From Diphasiastrum complanatum (lineage: Eukaryota; Streptophyta; Lycopodiopsida; Lycopodiales; Lycopodiaceae): DNA of 64,000 nt. The stretch lies in the NCBI GenBank assembly GCA_029204225.1, contig CM055107.1, positions 12,382,627 to 12,446,626 of the forward strand, given 5' to 3'. The position numbers and the translations under genes were made by a program. Positions 1-10,085 of the stretch are shown here, one piece after another (positions within the stretch are counted from its first letter, which is position 1; each line of letters begins with the position of its first letter). Under the pieces are notes generated by a model, which was given only the letters and a program-made list of their open reading frames with translations, had not been told where the DNA came from and did no database searches.

Positions 1-3000
1 GGCAAAGGCAAGTCCAAAGGCAAAGGATCAACATTCAAGAAGTCTACAAAGCTTGAGGATCAAGAACGACCCCCACAGGCATCTCCATCAACCACCAAAG
101 TCAAGAAGGACAAATCAAAGGTGAAGTGCTACTATTGTAGCAAGATGGGGCATTATGCCTCGGAATGCTTCAAGAGGAAGCAAGATCAAAGCCAAGCCAA
201 CATGAGCAAAGAGGAGGAGGAGGAGAGTTCACATGAGGACTCTCTCATGATGTCCATATTCTCTTCAACAAGCTTCAAAGGAGAAGATCCTTGGTGGATT
301 GACTCGGGTGCTACTTCACACATGACTAGTAAAAGGGAGTTTTTCTCTTCTCTCTTATCTTATGATGGACCTATAAAGTCTATCTATACAGCAAATGATG
401 AAGCTTGTAAGATTGAAGGAGTTGGTAGCATTCCCCTTTGCTTAGGATCTTCCAAAAAGATCAACATAGAAGGTGTTTTGTACATTCCTACAATAACAAA
501 GAATCTACTAAGTGTTGGCCAAATGGTAGACAATGGTTTCAATGTTGACTTTGCTTCAAATGAATGTTTCATCAAGAAGAAGGGTAAGATAGTGGCTAAG
601 GGCACTAGACTTGGAAAACTTTATAAGCTGGATGCATTTGTGGATACTAATGTTGTCATGTTGGCCGAGAAGAGCAAGATATCTACCTTTACTTTATGGC
701 ACAAAAGACTTGGACATGTCAACTCGGGTTCCATGGAGGCTATGATCAAGGAGGAGTATGTTTTAGACCTACCAAGGTCTATTGGGAAGGAAGACAAGGT
801 TTGTGAAGCTTGTGCCTTATCCAAGGCACATAAGAAGGTGTTTCCTAACTCCATCACAAAGTCATCTCATCCTCTTGAACTCATACACTCGGATGTGCAC
901 ATTGCTAGCACCAAATCTAATGGAGGTTCATCCATGTTTTTAACCTTCATTGATGACTACTCAAGATATTGTTGGGTGTTCTTACTTTCCTTAAAGTCTC
1001 AAGTATTTGATACTTTTGTAAAGTTCAAGTTGTTTGTGGAAAAGCATCATAATCATAGCATCAAGATTCTTAGAAGTGACAATGGTGGAGAATTCATCTC
1101 CAATGAGTTCAAGGCCTTTTGTGAGGAGGAAGGGATCAAGAAAGAGACTTCTTGTCCTTACACTCCTCAACAAAATGGAGTTGCTGAAAGAAGGAATAGA
1201 ACATTATGTGAATGTTCTAAGGCTTTAAGATTAGATGCTTGTTTGCCCAAATCCTTTTGGGGTGAGTCTCTTGTATGTGCAAACTACTTGATGAATAGGG
1301 TGTCTTGCAAAGCAATTGAAGGCAAAACTCCTTATGAGATGTTGTATGGAAAGAAACCCAATCTTAATCACTTGAAAGTTTTTGGGTGTATATGTTATGT
1401 GCATGTGCCATTAGAAACAAGAACCAAGGAGGATCCATCTTCCACAAGAGGGATCATGCTTGGATATGCAAGCTCAAGCAAGGGCTACAAAGTCTATCTT
1501 CCATCCTTGAACAAATTTGTTGTTTCAAGGGATGTCATCTTTGATGAACATCATATGCATATGCTTGAAGAAGGCTCAAGTGCTCCAACAATCAAGAAGA
1601 AGATGGCCGAGGAGCAAGATCTTGGTTTTGAGGAGGAGCTCATGGAGGAGCAAGCACCAAACCCACCTATCACACCAAGGAGATCTTCAAGGGCAAAAGT
1701 GGAGCCATCAAGGCTCACATATCAAGGCAAAGGACAGCAAGTTGAGGGTATCTCATCCACTTCTTATGCTTTATCTAGTTTTGAAGAACCGACTAATGTT
1801 GAAGATGAATTGAACTCCAAAGAATGGTATAAAGCTATGTTGGATGAGTATGATGCCTTGATTGAGAATGAAACTTGGTTGCTTGTTGAGAGACCTCAAA
1901 GGAATGTGATAGGATGCAAGTGGGTCTTCAAGCTTAAGTTGAATGCAAATGGGAGTGTTAACAAACATAAAGCAAGATTAGTTGCAAAAGGTTATGCTCA
2001 AGAGAGAGGGATAGACTATGAGGAAACTTTTGCACCCGTGGCCAAGATGGTTACAATAAGACTAATCATTGCACTTGCATCACATTTTGGATGGATTCTA
2101 TGTCAAATGGATGTCTCTAATTCTTTCTTGAATGGTTTTTTGGAAGAGGATATCTATATGGAGCAGCCACAAGGGTTCATCAAGCATGGAATGGAGAACA
2201 AAGTATGCCATCTCCAAAGAAGCATCTACGGCTTGAAGCAAGCCTCGAGATCTTGGAATTCAAGACTACATTGCTATCTTATTTCACTTTCTTTTGTTCA
2301 AAGTGAATATGATCCTACTCTTTACATTAAGTTTGATGATGTTGGTATTGTACTTTTACTCATTTATGTAGATGACATCATCATTAGTGGAAATAGTGTT
2401 GATGGTATTGAAAAAATCAAGATAGATCTATCCTTAGAGTTCAAGATGGTAGATCTAGGGTGTCTTCACTTCATCTTAGGCATAGAAGTACTTAGAGGGT
2501 CTAATTTTATCTTTATAAGTCAAGTAAACTATGCTCAAAGTCTTTTGAAGAAGTTTAAGATGGAAGTATGCAAAAGTGTTGACACACCAATGGAGCAAGA
2601 TGTAAAAGTGCCAAATGAAGATGATGAAAGATCCTTCATGGACATCACTTTGTTTAGGCAACTTATAGGTTCCTTAATGTGGATCACTATAACTAGACCA
2701 GATCTTAGCTTTAGTGTATGTAGGTTGAGCCAATCCATGCAAAAGCCATTGAATATCCATTGGAAAAAGACTAAGAGGATTCTAAGATACATCTCGGGTA
2801 CATTGGATTTTGGGATTCTATATAGAGGAGATGTGATTAACCTTCATGCATTTAGTGATTCAGATTTTGCAGGGGACAAGAGGGATAGGAGATCAACAAG
2901 TGCCTATTCAACTTTCATAGGAGAAGGTGTGGTTTCATGGCTTTCAAAAAAGCAAGAAACTATATCTCTATCTTCAACCGAGGCCGAGTACAAAGCTTTG

Positions 3001-3330
3001 ACAACCACTACAAAGGAGGTACTTTGGATCAAGAGATTATTGGTGGAACTAAAGATCATGGATTCAGAGGAGGCACCAATCATCTACAATGACAATATAT
3101 CAGCCCAACACCTTGCATCTAACCCAATCTTCCATGCAAGATCTAAGCACATTGAGATATGCCATCACTTTGTGAGAAAAATGGTGCAAGCCAAGGAGAT
3201 TGCTTTGGAGCATGTTCCAAGCAATGAATGTGTAGCTGATCTACTTACTAAACCACTTCAAAGGACACCTTTTATAAAGTTCAGATCATCACTTGGAGTG
3301 ATTAGTAAAGCAATGATTGAACCAAGCTAG
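1..3330 (+). CDS. Copia-1 gag-pol polyprotein (partial, uninterrupted)
   Basis: This is the retrotransposon polyprotein, cleaved by its own protease and used for reverse transcription and integration. Visible domains in order: Lys/Gly-rich gag tail; CCHC zinc knuckle (CYYCSKMGH, about 127-168); aspartic protease WIDSGATSH (about 292-318); integrase zinc region with LWHKRLGH (about 694); integrase DDE core with TFIDDYSRY and RSDNGGEF (about 880-1260); RT (about 1810-2640) with catalytic YVDD at 2365-2376; RNase H with SDSDFAGD and SSTEAEYKAL (about 2845-3200). It ends in TAG at 3328-3330. There are no internal stops over more than 1,100 codons, so the visible part looks functional. The true start is outside the window; an internal GTG at 121 is not a real start. 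Confidence 0.93.
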   Translation, partial: GKGKSKGKGSTFKKSTKLEDQERPPQASPSTTKVKKDKSKVKCYYCSKMGHYASECFKRKQDQSQANMSKEEEEESSHEDSLMMSIFSSTSFKGEDPWWIDSGATSHMTSKREFFSSLLSYDGPIKSIYTANDEACKIEGVGSIPLCLGSSKKINIEGVLYIPTITKNLLSVGQMVDNGFNVDFASNECFIKKKGKIVAKGTRLGKLYKLDAFVDTNVVMLAEKSKISTFTLWHKRLGHVNSGSMEAMIKEEYVLDLPRSIGKEDKVCEACALSKAHKKVFPNSITKSSHPLELIHSDVHIASTKSNGGSSMFLTFIDDYSRYCWVFLLSLKSQVFDTFVKFKLFVEKHHNHSIKILRSDNGGEFISNEFKAFCEEEGIKKETSCPYTPQQNGVAERRNRTLCECSKALRLDACLPKSFWGESLVCANYLMNRVSCKAIEGKTPYEMLYGKKPNLNHLKVFGCICYVHVPLETRTKEDPSSTRGIMLGYASSSKGYKVYLPSLNKFVVSRDVIFDEHHMHMLEEGSSAPTIKKKMAEEQDLGFEEELMEEQAPNPPITPRRSSRAKVEPSRLTYQGKGQQVEGISSTSYALSSFEEPTNVEDELNSKEWYKAMLDEYDALIENETWLLVERPQRNVIGCKWVFKLKLNANGSVNKHKARLVAKGYAQERGIDYEETFAPVAKMVTIRLIIALASHFGWILCQMDVSNSFLNGFLEEDIYMEQPQGFIKHGMENKVCHLQRSIYGLKQASRSWNSRLHCYLISLSFVQSEYDPTLYIKFDDVGIVLLLIYVDDIIISGNSVDGIEKIKIDLSLEFKMVDLGCLHFILGIEVLRGSNFIFISQVNYAQSLLKKFKMEVCKSVDTPMEQDVKVPNEDDERSFMDITLFRQLIGSLMWITITRPDLSFSVCRLSQSMQKPLNIHWKKTKRILRYISGTLDFGILYRGDVINLHAFSDSDFAGDKRDRRSTSAYSTFIGEGVVSWLSKKQETISLSSTEAEYKALTTTTKEVLWIKRLLVELKIMDSEEAPIIYNDNISAQHLASNPIFHARSKHIEICHHFVRKMVQAKEIALEHVPSNECVADLLTKPLQRTPFIKFRSSLGVISKAMIEPS

Positions 3331-3344
3331 ATAGTGAGGAGGAG

Positions 3345-4026
3345 TGTTAAAAATTCACAATTCTAGCTTGACTAGTTTTGGTCATATGACTTGTAAATAG
3401 TTAAATGGTCATGATGTGGCTTGTCACACGTGCCAAATAGCATAGGATTCCATTCATAAGGATGTTCTCAAGTAGACCTAAGTGTTAGAACCTTTGGAAT
3501 GAGTCCAAATTATGCTTAGATACAAGGGAGAAAAAATAGGAGCTATTTTTGGTAATTTTTGCATTGTTGAGGGATCTCCAAGATTCCAACCCTAACTTGG
3601 TAGGGATGAAAGATCCACCAAAATTAGCATTAGGGATAGGTTTAGGGCTACTCATACCTGCCCAAAACCGTGATGGATCTTGTATATATAGGTGATGATA
3701 TCTCACCAAAATCAATCAAGCAATTTCATGTTTTTTCTCTCATAATGGTGCAATTGCTCTCTATGTTCATAATTGTTTGAGTACTTGTGATTACTAATGA
3801 TTATAGGATTGAATGTAGGTCTGGTGTACAGTACTCAGACTGTGGGAGGCCGTACTTTCACACGTGTGAATCCTTCTTCAAGGATTTGGGCCATTTAGTG
3901 AGGTTCAAGCATAGGTTTTTGATGGATTTTGATGGTTCAACTTGTGCTAATCTTATGAAATCATAATCTATTGTTTTCCTCATCATTTCAAGTGTTTTAG
4001 GATCCTTATTTGCTGTAATTTTTACA
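3345..4026 (+). repeat. Copia-1 3' LTR
   Basis: The LTR begins TGTTAAAAATTC directly after the polypurine tract and ends ...TTTTTACA where sequence shared with copy B begins. A TATA-like TATATATAGG lies at 3683-3692. A perfect 14-bp palindrome TTCACACGTGTGAA, with a CACGTG core, lies at 3857-3870. The left LTR is not in the window, so age cannot be estimated. Confidence 0.85.
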
Positions 4027-5066
4027 CTTTATGGTACTTCTTCTTATTAGAAAAGTTACAAGCAGAAGTGTTACTCAGTTTTCAACTTGTATTTCCCGGC
4101 CTGTCAATGGGAGACATGGTTTTGATACTCAGCTACATGCATAACCACCCATGTAACCATCTATAGCTCAAGAAGATCAACGTTTTAAAACAAGGAGCAA
4201 TCTTACCATTATCTACTAAATCAAAAACAATCAAAGACAAGATTAACTACTAGAACAAGAAACGAGATTCAAGAAACAAGAAACGAGATTCAAGAAACAA
4301 GAAACAAGATTCCTAGTAGCATTTTAATAATCTAAGAATCAAGAAACACTCATTACTTGATGCTGAGATTACTCAAGAACAATCAAGAACTGGGTTGCAA
4401 GGGAGTATGCAAGATCTATACCACAAACCAGCCTATCCAGTTTACTTGAATGTTGATTACTACCTCATTCCACAAACAAGAACTGAATCCTAATCCACAA
4501 CTAAGCAAGAAACAAGAAACAAGAACCTAGTTAATCTAGAATGCAAAGGAATCAAGCATGCTCATAGAAATCTCACTCAAGAACATTGCCATGAACAAGG
4601 AGCTTAGCTATCATCAAGAACTCGTGTAGGATCCTCTTTATTCGCTAAAGAGAACTTGACAATACATTCAAAAGCTCCCTCACAAGAGAGGGGGGGCCCT
4701 TAAATAAGCAAGAAGGCTGCCCATGTGGATCCCAAGTGGCAATTCCACCAAATTATAAATTACATGTGGAATTTGCCCTTCCACTAAAGGTCACCATCAA
4801 AAGGTGGCTCACTCTTACTAATTTAAGGGAGGTCTACATTTATCTACAATGCCTAGGAAATATTACTAGCTCCTACATGGTCATTCCTTCTTTGGGATAC
4901 ACCATGTAAGCTCACATAGATAACTCATTGTCTTCCTAGCTAGTACTTCCTCGGCTCTCAGCTTCTTCTGCTCTCCTCCTTCTGAGATCTCCTCGGTCAT
5001 GGGTGAGAGATAACTTGTGTCTTCAGCTTGGCTCCACATCTGAGGATTCTTTGGGATCCGCTAACT
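4027..5066 (-). repeat. M-family LTR, copy A, cut on the left by Copia-1
   Basis: This matches 39497-40536, the 5' LTR of element M, on the minus strand. The first 68 bases of the LTR as seen in copy B (39429-39496) are displaced beyond Copia-1. It carries runs of AAGAAACAAGAAAC-type repeats (about 4250-4310). Read on the minus strand it has a TATA-like TTATTTAAG and an AATAAA signal. It is followed by GAGTA (5067-5071) and the H polymerase, exactly as in copy B. It may be a solo LTR, or the edge of a full M copy to the left. Confidence 0.8.
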
Positions 5067-6215
5067 GAGTAGCAGGAGCAGAAGCCTACAGTTCTTTGGA
5101 CAGTTTTAGCAGCTACAATCAAGTGAAAATAGCACTGCAAGATCAGCGCAAGAAACATTCACCGCTGAATGGGAAACCTATGCCTACAAAGTGATGTTGT
5201 TTGGACTTTGTAATGCCCCAAGTACCTTCCAACGAGTTATGCAAGCGGCATTCAAAGAATATTTGCAGAAAGTTTTGGAGATCTTCTTGGATGATCTATG
5301 CATGCACGGACCTAACTTTGAGCACTTATCCAATTTGGAAAAGGTGTTGATGAAATGCTGCGATTATCAAATATTCTTGAACCCATAGAAGTGTCAATTT
5401 TGGGTGACACATGGCCTCATTCTCGGCCATATAGTATCAAGACACGAGATCACCACAAACATGTCAAAGATAAGGATCATTATTGATATGCCACTACCAG
5501 GAACGATCCGCGAAGTCTATCTTTTCATGGGTCATGCTAACTACTATCGGATTTTTATTCTAGATTTTGTGGAGTTGGCTCGGCCAATCTACAAGCTCAC
5601 AACGAAACCACATTAGACAAAGGAGGCCCTACAGGCTTTCCAGAAACTTAAAGATGCATTGGTCTCAATGGCAATATTACGTCCACCCAATTGGTCCATC
5701 AAGTTTCATGTGCATATGGACGCATTAAAGTATCCAGTGGGAGCAGTTTTAACCCAGTCAGGAGAACACAAAAAGAATTCCCCAATCCAATTTTTTGGTC
5801 GACAACTCAGTGAGTCAGAGATAAACTACTCAACCATACAGCGGGAGGCACTGGCCATAATTTATGTGGTTAAGAAATTTCGGCATTATTTGATGGCACA
5901 TTTTGTTTTTTATACGGACCATCAACCCTTGATGTATCTGGGTAATAAAACCTATGACACAGAGAGAATCACTTGGTTATTTCTATTGTTGGAGTTTGAT
6001 TTTGGATAGTGGTTCGCAAGGGAAAGTAGCATTATATGGTGGATCATGTGTCGTAAATCAAAGGGAAGGAGATTGCAGCACTTGATGATGAGCTACCAGA
6101 TGCTTCCTTGTTTTACATTGATACTATACTTGAATGGGCCGTAGATATAGTTGACTATTAATGTGGGGCCAACCGGATAAATCTCTACCCAAGGCGGAAC
6201 AGCGAAAACTTTTTG
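5067..6215 (+). pseudogene. Element H polymerase fragment, copy A (RT, RNase H, start of integrase)
   Basis: Ty3/gypsy polymerase. RT motifs FGLCNAPSTFQRVM (about 5197-5238) and catalytic LDD in EIFLDDLCMHG (about 5278-5310); RT connection GHANYYRIF (about 5530); RNase H with FHVHMDALKYPVGAVLTQ (about 5704) and YTDHQPLMYL (about 5911). It is broken: TAG at 5386 (codon for Glu in relatives), TAG at 5614 (TGG in relatives), a missing codon before HFVFYTDHQP, and a frameshift near 6005. Integrase stops at about 6215, where LTR sequence takes over. It shares these lesions with copy B, so it was dead before the duplication. Confidence 0.88.
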
Positions 6216-6980
6216 TAATATGTACCTACTCCATGCTAAATTGAAAAGAGCCTCCACGAGTTTTGGTGCATCCATTGAGCTCCTTGATCATGCTTATTTC
6301 TTGAGTGATGCATTTATGATCTTGCCTTTCTCTCCTTTGTGTCTGGTTGTGGATAGTAGAGTGGATTAGTTTTCCTGCTTTCCTATAGTGGAGTAGATTT
6401 CTTTTCTTGTTTGTGGATTAGTGTAGGAATCAGCATTCATGTAAACTAAATAGGCCGGGTTTGTGCTGTAATTCTTACATATCGCCTTACAACCATGTTC
6501 CTGATATTCTTGGGATGTCCAAGAATCAAAAGACTAGTTGGTTTCTTGATTCTTGGACTTCTGAAATGCTGCTAGAATAGTTTCTTGTTTCAGTTCTATG
6601 GATTAATGCAAGTGTAGTATGTTTATACTCTGATTTCAAACTCATTTTTGCAGCATTAGAGTAGGATTTCAGTCATTGCTCAACGCTTTTGCATGTTGAT
6701 CTAATGGTTGAACATTTTGGCATGCATGATTGACTGATTGTGGTCATTTATGCATGTGCTCCAGTGCAAGAGTGACCAATCTGAGTGTCCTCTTACAGGC
6801 AGGACAAGAACTACAACGATTACCAGCCTCCTTCTATCTGATCTAGGCATTATAATAAATCAAGAAAGATAAACTTAAAATAGCCCACCATCTCTGCTGA
6901 CAGGTAGAACATCAGCATAAACTATAAACAAGACAAGAAATAGTAGCAACTGATCCTCTGGAGTAGGGGATCAGTAAACA
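6216..6980 (+). repeat. M2-type LTR fragment with degenerate primer site, copy A
   Basis: From about 6245 the sequence is a diverged relative of the M LTR read in the opposite direction: shared blocks include CCTCCACGAGTT, GGAATCAGCATTCA and TGGTTTCTTGATTCTTGGA. It ends GATCAGTAAACA at 6980. Next comes TTTGGCCCATTGCCGC (6981-6996), which resembles the tRNA-Asp primer site of element T with mismatches. I read this as R-U5 plus primer site of another gypsy element whose U3 is missing. The left limit is approximate. Confidence 0.6.
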
Positions 6981-7139
6981 TTTGGCCCATTGCCGCTTGT
7001 CCACTCACATGTTGAAATGATCAATGTTGCAACACTACTCCTAATCAGATCCATCCAAGAAACGTGGCACATTTCAAGATCTGTTCACAGCTTAGAACGA
7101 TGTGCAACCACCCTCCACACGTCCTACATACAATCTCAG

Positions 7140-7490
7140 ATCCTTCTACATCCTCCTCTAGGCACAGTTTACCCATCGTCTGCACCTCCCTCCGTCACCA
7201 TCTCAGCCGACCCCTCATTCTCTCCCATCTCAGCCGAGAACTCCTCCGTCACCATCTCAGTCGAGCACATTCGCCCCCATCTCGCCCGAGTCTCCCCTCG
7301 TTGAAATCTCGATTGACACCCTCCTTGAGATCTTGACCTTCATCAGATCTTGACTGAAGACCCTCATCAAATCTCGACCGAAGCACTTCATTACCATCTC
7401 GATCGATGCCCTCCGTTACCAACTCAACCGACGCCCTCCGTTACCATCTCGAACGACGCCCTCCGTTACCATCTCGACTTAAACGAAGCG
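7140..7490 (+). repeat. Degenerate tandem array, core CATCTCGACCGA (M2 leader), copy A
   Basis: Repeats of about 25-35 bases share the core ATCTC(G/A)(A/G)(C/T)CGA, for example at about 7199, 7229, 7253, 7279, 7368, 7396 and 7456, separated by CCCTCCGTTACC-like spacers. The array follows the primer site as a gypsy leader would. The same core, in element orientation, fills the leader of element M (38913-39409), so M and M2 are probably one lineage. Short open frames here are by-products of the repeat. Confidence 0.7.
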
Positions 7491-10059
7491 AAACAAAACG
7501 AAACTTGAACGAGCTCTGATATTGACTTTTCTGAAGCGAAATCAAATTAATCGCAAACAAAAAACAATCTGGATAGATTTCAAATATGATTGCTGGTCAC
7601 TGTCGGCTATATCATTCCTACAATCCTCTAGAATGTAGATAGACATTCATGATCTACGTTTACATTAATACAATATTCAACAAAAACTGAACCAGTATGC
7701 GAAATTGATAAAATGAGTGAATAAGATACACAAGTGATGGCAGACAATAATTCATTCAAGATCAGACAAAATTAAGAGAGATATGTGCGTAATAGTTACA
7801 GTATCATCTATTGATCCTATTGATTTCGAATGCTATATGACAGGCCCACACAACGCATTGGCATGAGAAAAGCGGTGTTCTCCCATGAGTAATGTCTCGC
7901 TTACTAGCGGACTTCCTGGACCTCTATGGATCCTCGCTTACAAAACTTGTCTTCTCGCAGGTGGACTTCTATTCAGTAGTCTATATATTTCTATCTGCTA
8001 CTGTATGTATCTTATACATTCAAAGTAGCACACCAGATTATATAGACTAAACAATCCATAACTAATTACAAGAGAGGTGGGTTAGGCACGTCCTAACACT
8101 CTTCCGCTAACGTCATCATATCATATCAGGGTTTCTGTACTTCATGGTGCTTGCATGATCTTCCTGATCCTTTGGAGCGTGAAGGTCAAAAAGTGTTGCG
8201 AAGATTTTCGTGTCGCTTCGAGCCGTTTGGCTTTCGCGTCGTCTGACTTTCTCTTGTTGTATCACGAAAAATTTTCTTTCGCGAACTTTTCGCGCTCGTG
8301 TCTCTTCGTCAGAGTGTTCGCGAACATTTTTGCTTCGTGTCTTTTCGTGATGTTCGTGAACATTTTCCCTTTGTGTCTTTTCGTCAAACTGAGGGCTGAA
8401 AGCTAGCAAAGCTTTGGTAATAAAAACGTTTTGTTTCTTCGGTTCTTATCTGCACTTCTAGTGGAAGCTTGTCCTCTCTCCTCTCTCCATGCTACTATGT
8501 GTAGAGATTGGTATCTGCCGTGAATGTTGTCAGAGAATTAGATAAAGAGCCATACCACAAGTGCATCCATGCTTCCAATCTGAACAATGACTATATTCAC
8601 TAGAATGTGGCACATATTTGACCTCAAAACAACAATAAGTAATGAGGCACATATTTGACCTCAAAACAACAATAAGTAAGGAGGCATTTATCGCTTACGA
8701 TGAAGCAATAAAAGTTCTATACGGTTTTTAACTCAACTAATTACCCTAACGAGTCAAGTTCACTTCAAATAAAAAGCATGCCTTTTTGCCCTCAAAGCTA
8801 CATGGTTTTTGCCATCAAAATCCGGCACAGATTTGACATGCTATGGAGAGAACAAGGCGCAGTTCAAGAATTTGCATGTACATGTGTCAAAATTAGCGAG
8901 TGCCAAATATGCTCGACTATGCAACTGCATCATCCTCACAGCCTCAAGCAGAAATGCTTCCAATTGATTCACCAGGTATCGACGAATTGATGTGGTCGAC
9001 GGAATGTGAAATGAGCTTGGTTGCCAGTAGAAGAGCCTTCGTAAGATGTGTCATTGGATGAAAGCATGACAAGCGCAAGAAAGTTGAAGAACATGTGGTG
9101 GCTTTTGCTTTTGCTTATGGCTCATGCATTGTTTGCATGAACGCATGTGGTGACTCATTGCTTATGGCTCACGCAAACGAAAAAAGCTTATGCTTTTGCT
9201 TATGGCCCATGCATTGTTTGCATGACTTTGCACACACCAATTTTGTAATGGCAACAAATGCATGTTAGTGTAGCCCTTAACAAAGGTTTTAACCTCAAAA
9301 GTTAAGATTACCATCACATCATATACTTTAACGTTGACTTTTCTTCAAACTCATTGTATTGCCTTTGCAAGGCAAGGCCAATGATGGGTTTTTTTTGCTA
9401 TTTATGGCTTGCATATGAAAGTGCAAGTGTGGGCATGCATGCAAGAAAAAACATGGGATGTGAAGTTTTGTTATTTATGACTTGCATATAGAGGTGCATC
9501 TAAAGGTCCAAGTTCTTGCAATAAAGTCCTTAGCAATGCGACATACCCTTATATTTCAAAACATTCACTTTAATGTTGACTTTTGCAAAAACTCCTTTGA
9601 CCAACTTGAGCACATAGTATTGACTTTTCCAAGGCAATGCTAAAAAGGGGGTGGCGCTTTTTGACCGATGACGACACTGGATAGCTTTGATATGCTTTTT
9701 ACAAATGGATGAATCATGAGTGATATAAAAATCTACATCAAGAAAAAGGCTGCATGAAATTGCATGTGCACATTAGGAATATGCATAAAAAAAGGGCTTC
9801 TTTTTTGTTTTGTTGTAACCTTTAAAATTCATGTGGCCATGAAAAAATAGACTTGATCTCTTTTTGTGCGACGCCCCCCTTTTCTTTGATGCATGCAACA
9901 ACCACCTTAAGGCCCTCTTTCCATGCCACGCGTTCACCTGTCCACAATGACAAGAAGAATTGGTGAACGGGTGAGCGAAGGCTTTTCCATGTGATTCTTC
10001 ACCCACTCAGTCCGTTCTCAGGTGAGAGGGTTGATTTCCATGCAATTAGCTCTTGGAGA
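7491..10059. other. Non-coding interior of copy A; no gene recognised
   Basis: I see no credible protein in either strand. Structures present: a CG-rich degenerate array around TTTCGCGAACATTTT and TCGTGTCTTTTCGT (about 8200-8395); a 37-base tandem duplication (8609-8682); and an imperfect duplication around GCTTTTGCTTATGG and CATGCATTGTTTGCATGA (about 9100-9230). It lies between the M2 leader and an M-type LTR fragment, so it may be the interior of a non-autonomous element. That is inference. Confidence 0.5.
8609..8682. repeat. 37-bp perfect tandem duplication
   Basis: Two adjacent 37-base units begin GGCACATATTTGACCTC (8609-8645 and 8646-8682). The same pair is at 44082-44155 in copy B, so it predates the large duplication. 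Confidence 0.9.
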
Positions 10060-10084
10060 GCACAGGTTGATTTCCAACCTCTGC
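10060..10084. repeat. Inverted repeat (hairpin) at the right edge of copy A
   Basis: GCACAGGTTG, a 5-base loop ATTTC, then CAACCTCTGC: 10-base arms with one mismatch. The copy B version (45535-45559) has CAACCTGTGC on the right arm. The inferred ancestor is a perfect 10-bp stem. Homology between A and B stops four to five bases after it. Confidence 0.85.
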
Positions 10085-10085
10085 T

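Larger units (their letters stand above)
1..4026 (+). mobile_element. Copia-1, Ty1/copia LTR retrotransposon, 3' part (left end outside window)
   Basis: The reading frame is already open at base 1, so the 5' LTR, leader and most of gag lie outside the window. The visible part is gag zinc knuckle, protease, integrase, RT and RNase H, then a purine-rich tract (3336-3344, GAGGAGGAG) and one LTR (3345-4026). Integrase before RT identifies Ty1/copia. The element sits inside an M-family LTR: the sequence just right of it (CTTTATGG at 4027) is found uninterrupted at 39497 in copy B, so the target can be read from the duplicate. Confidence 0.93.

Noticed and set aside
6990-7336. Overlapping Pro/Ser/His-rich frames at 6990-7336 and 42462-42808
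   Set aside because: Both frames read through the CATCTCGACCGA array; no domain, and better explained as leader repeats.
8116-8409. 97-codon minus-strand frame, also at 43589-43882
   Set aside because: It is low in complexity and generated by the TTCGCGAAC-type repeat array; conservation is only due to the duplication.
9773-10006. 77-codon frame on the minus strand, repeated at 45248-45481
   Set aside because: No start context, domain or homologue recognised; identical in both copies only because of recent duplication.
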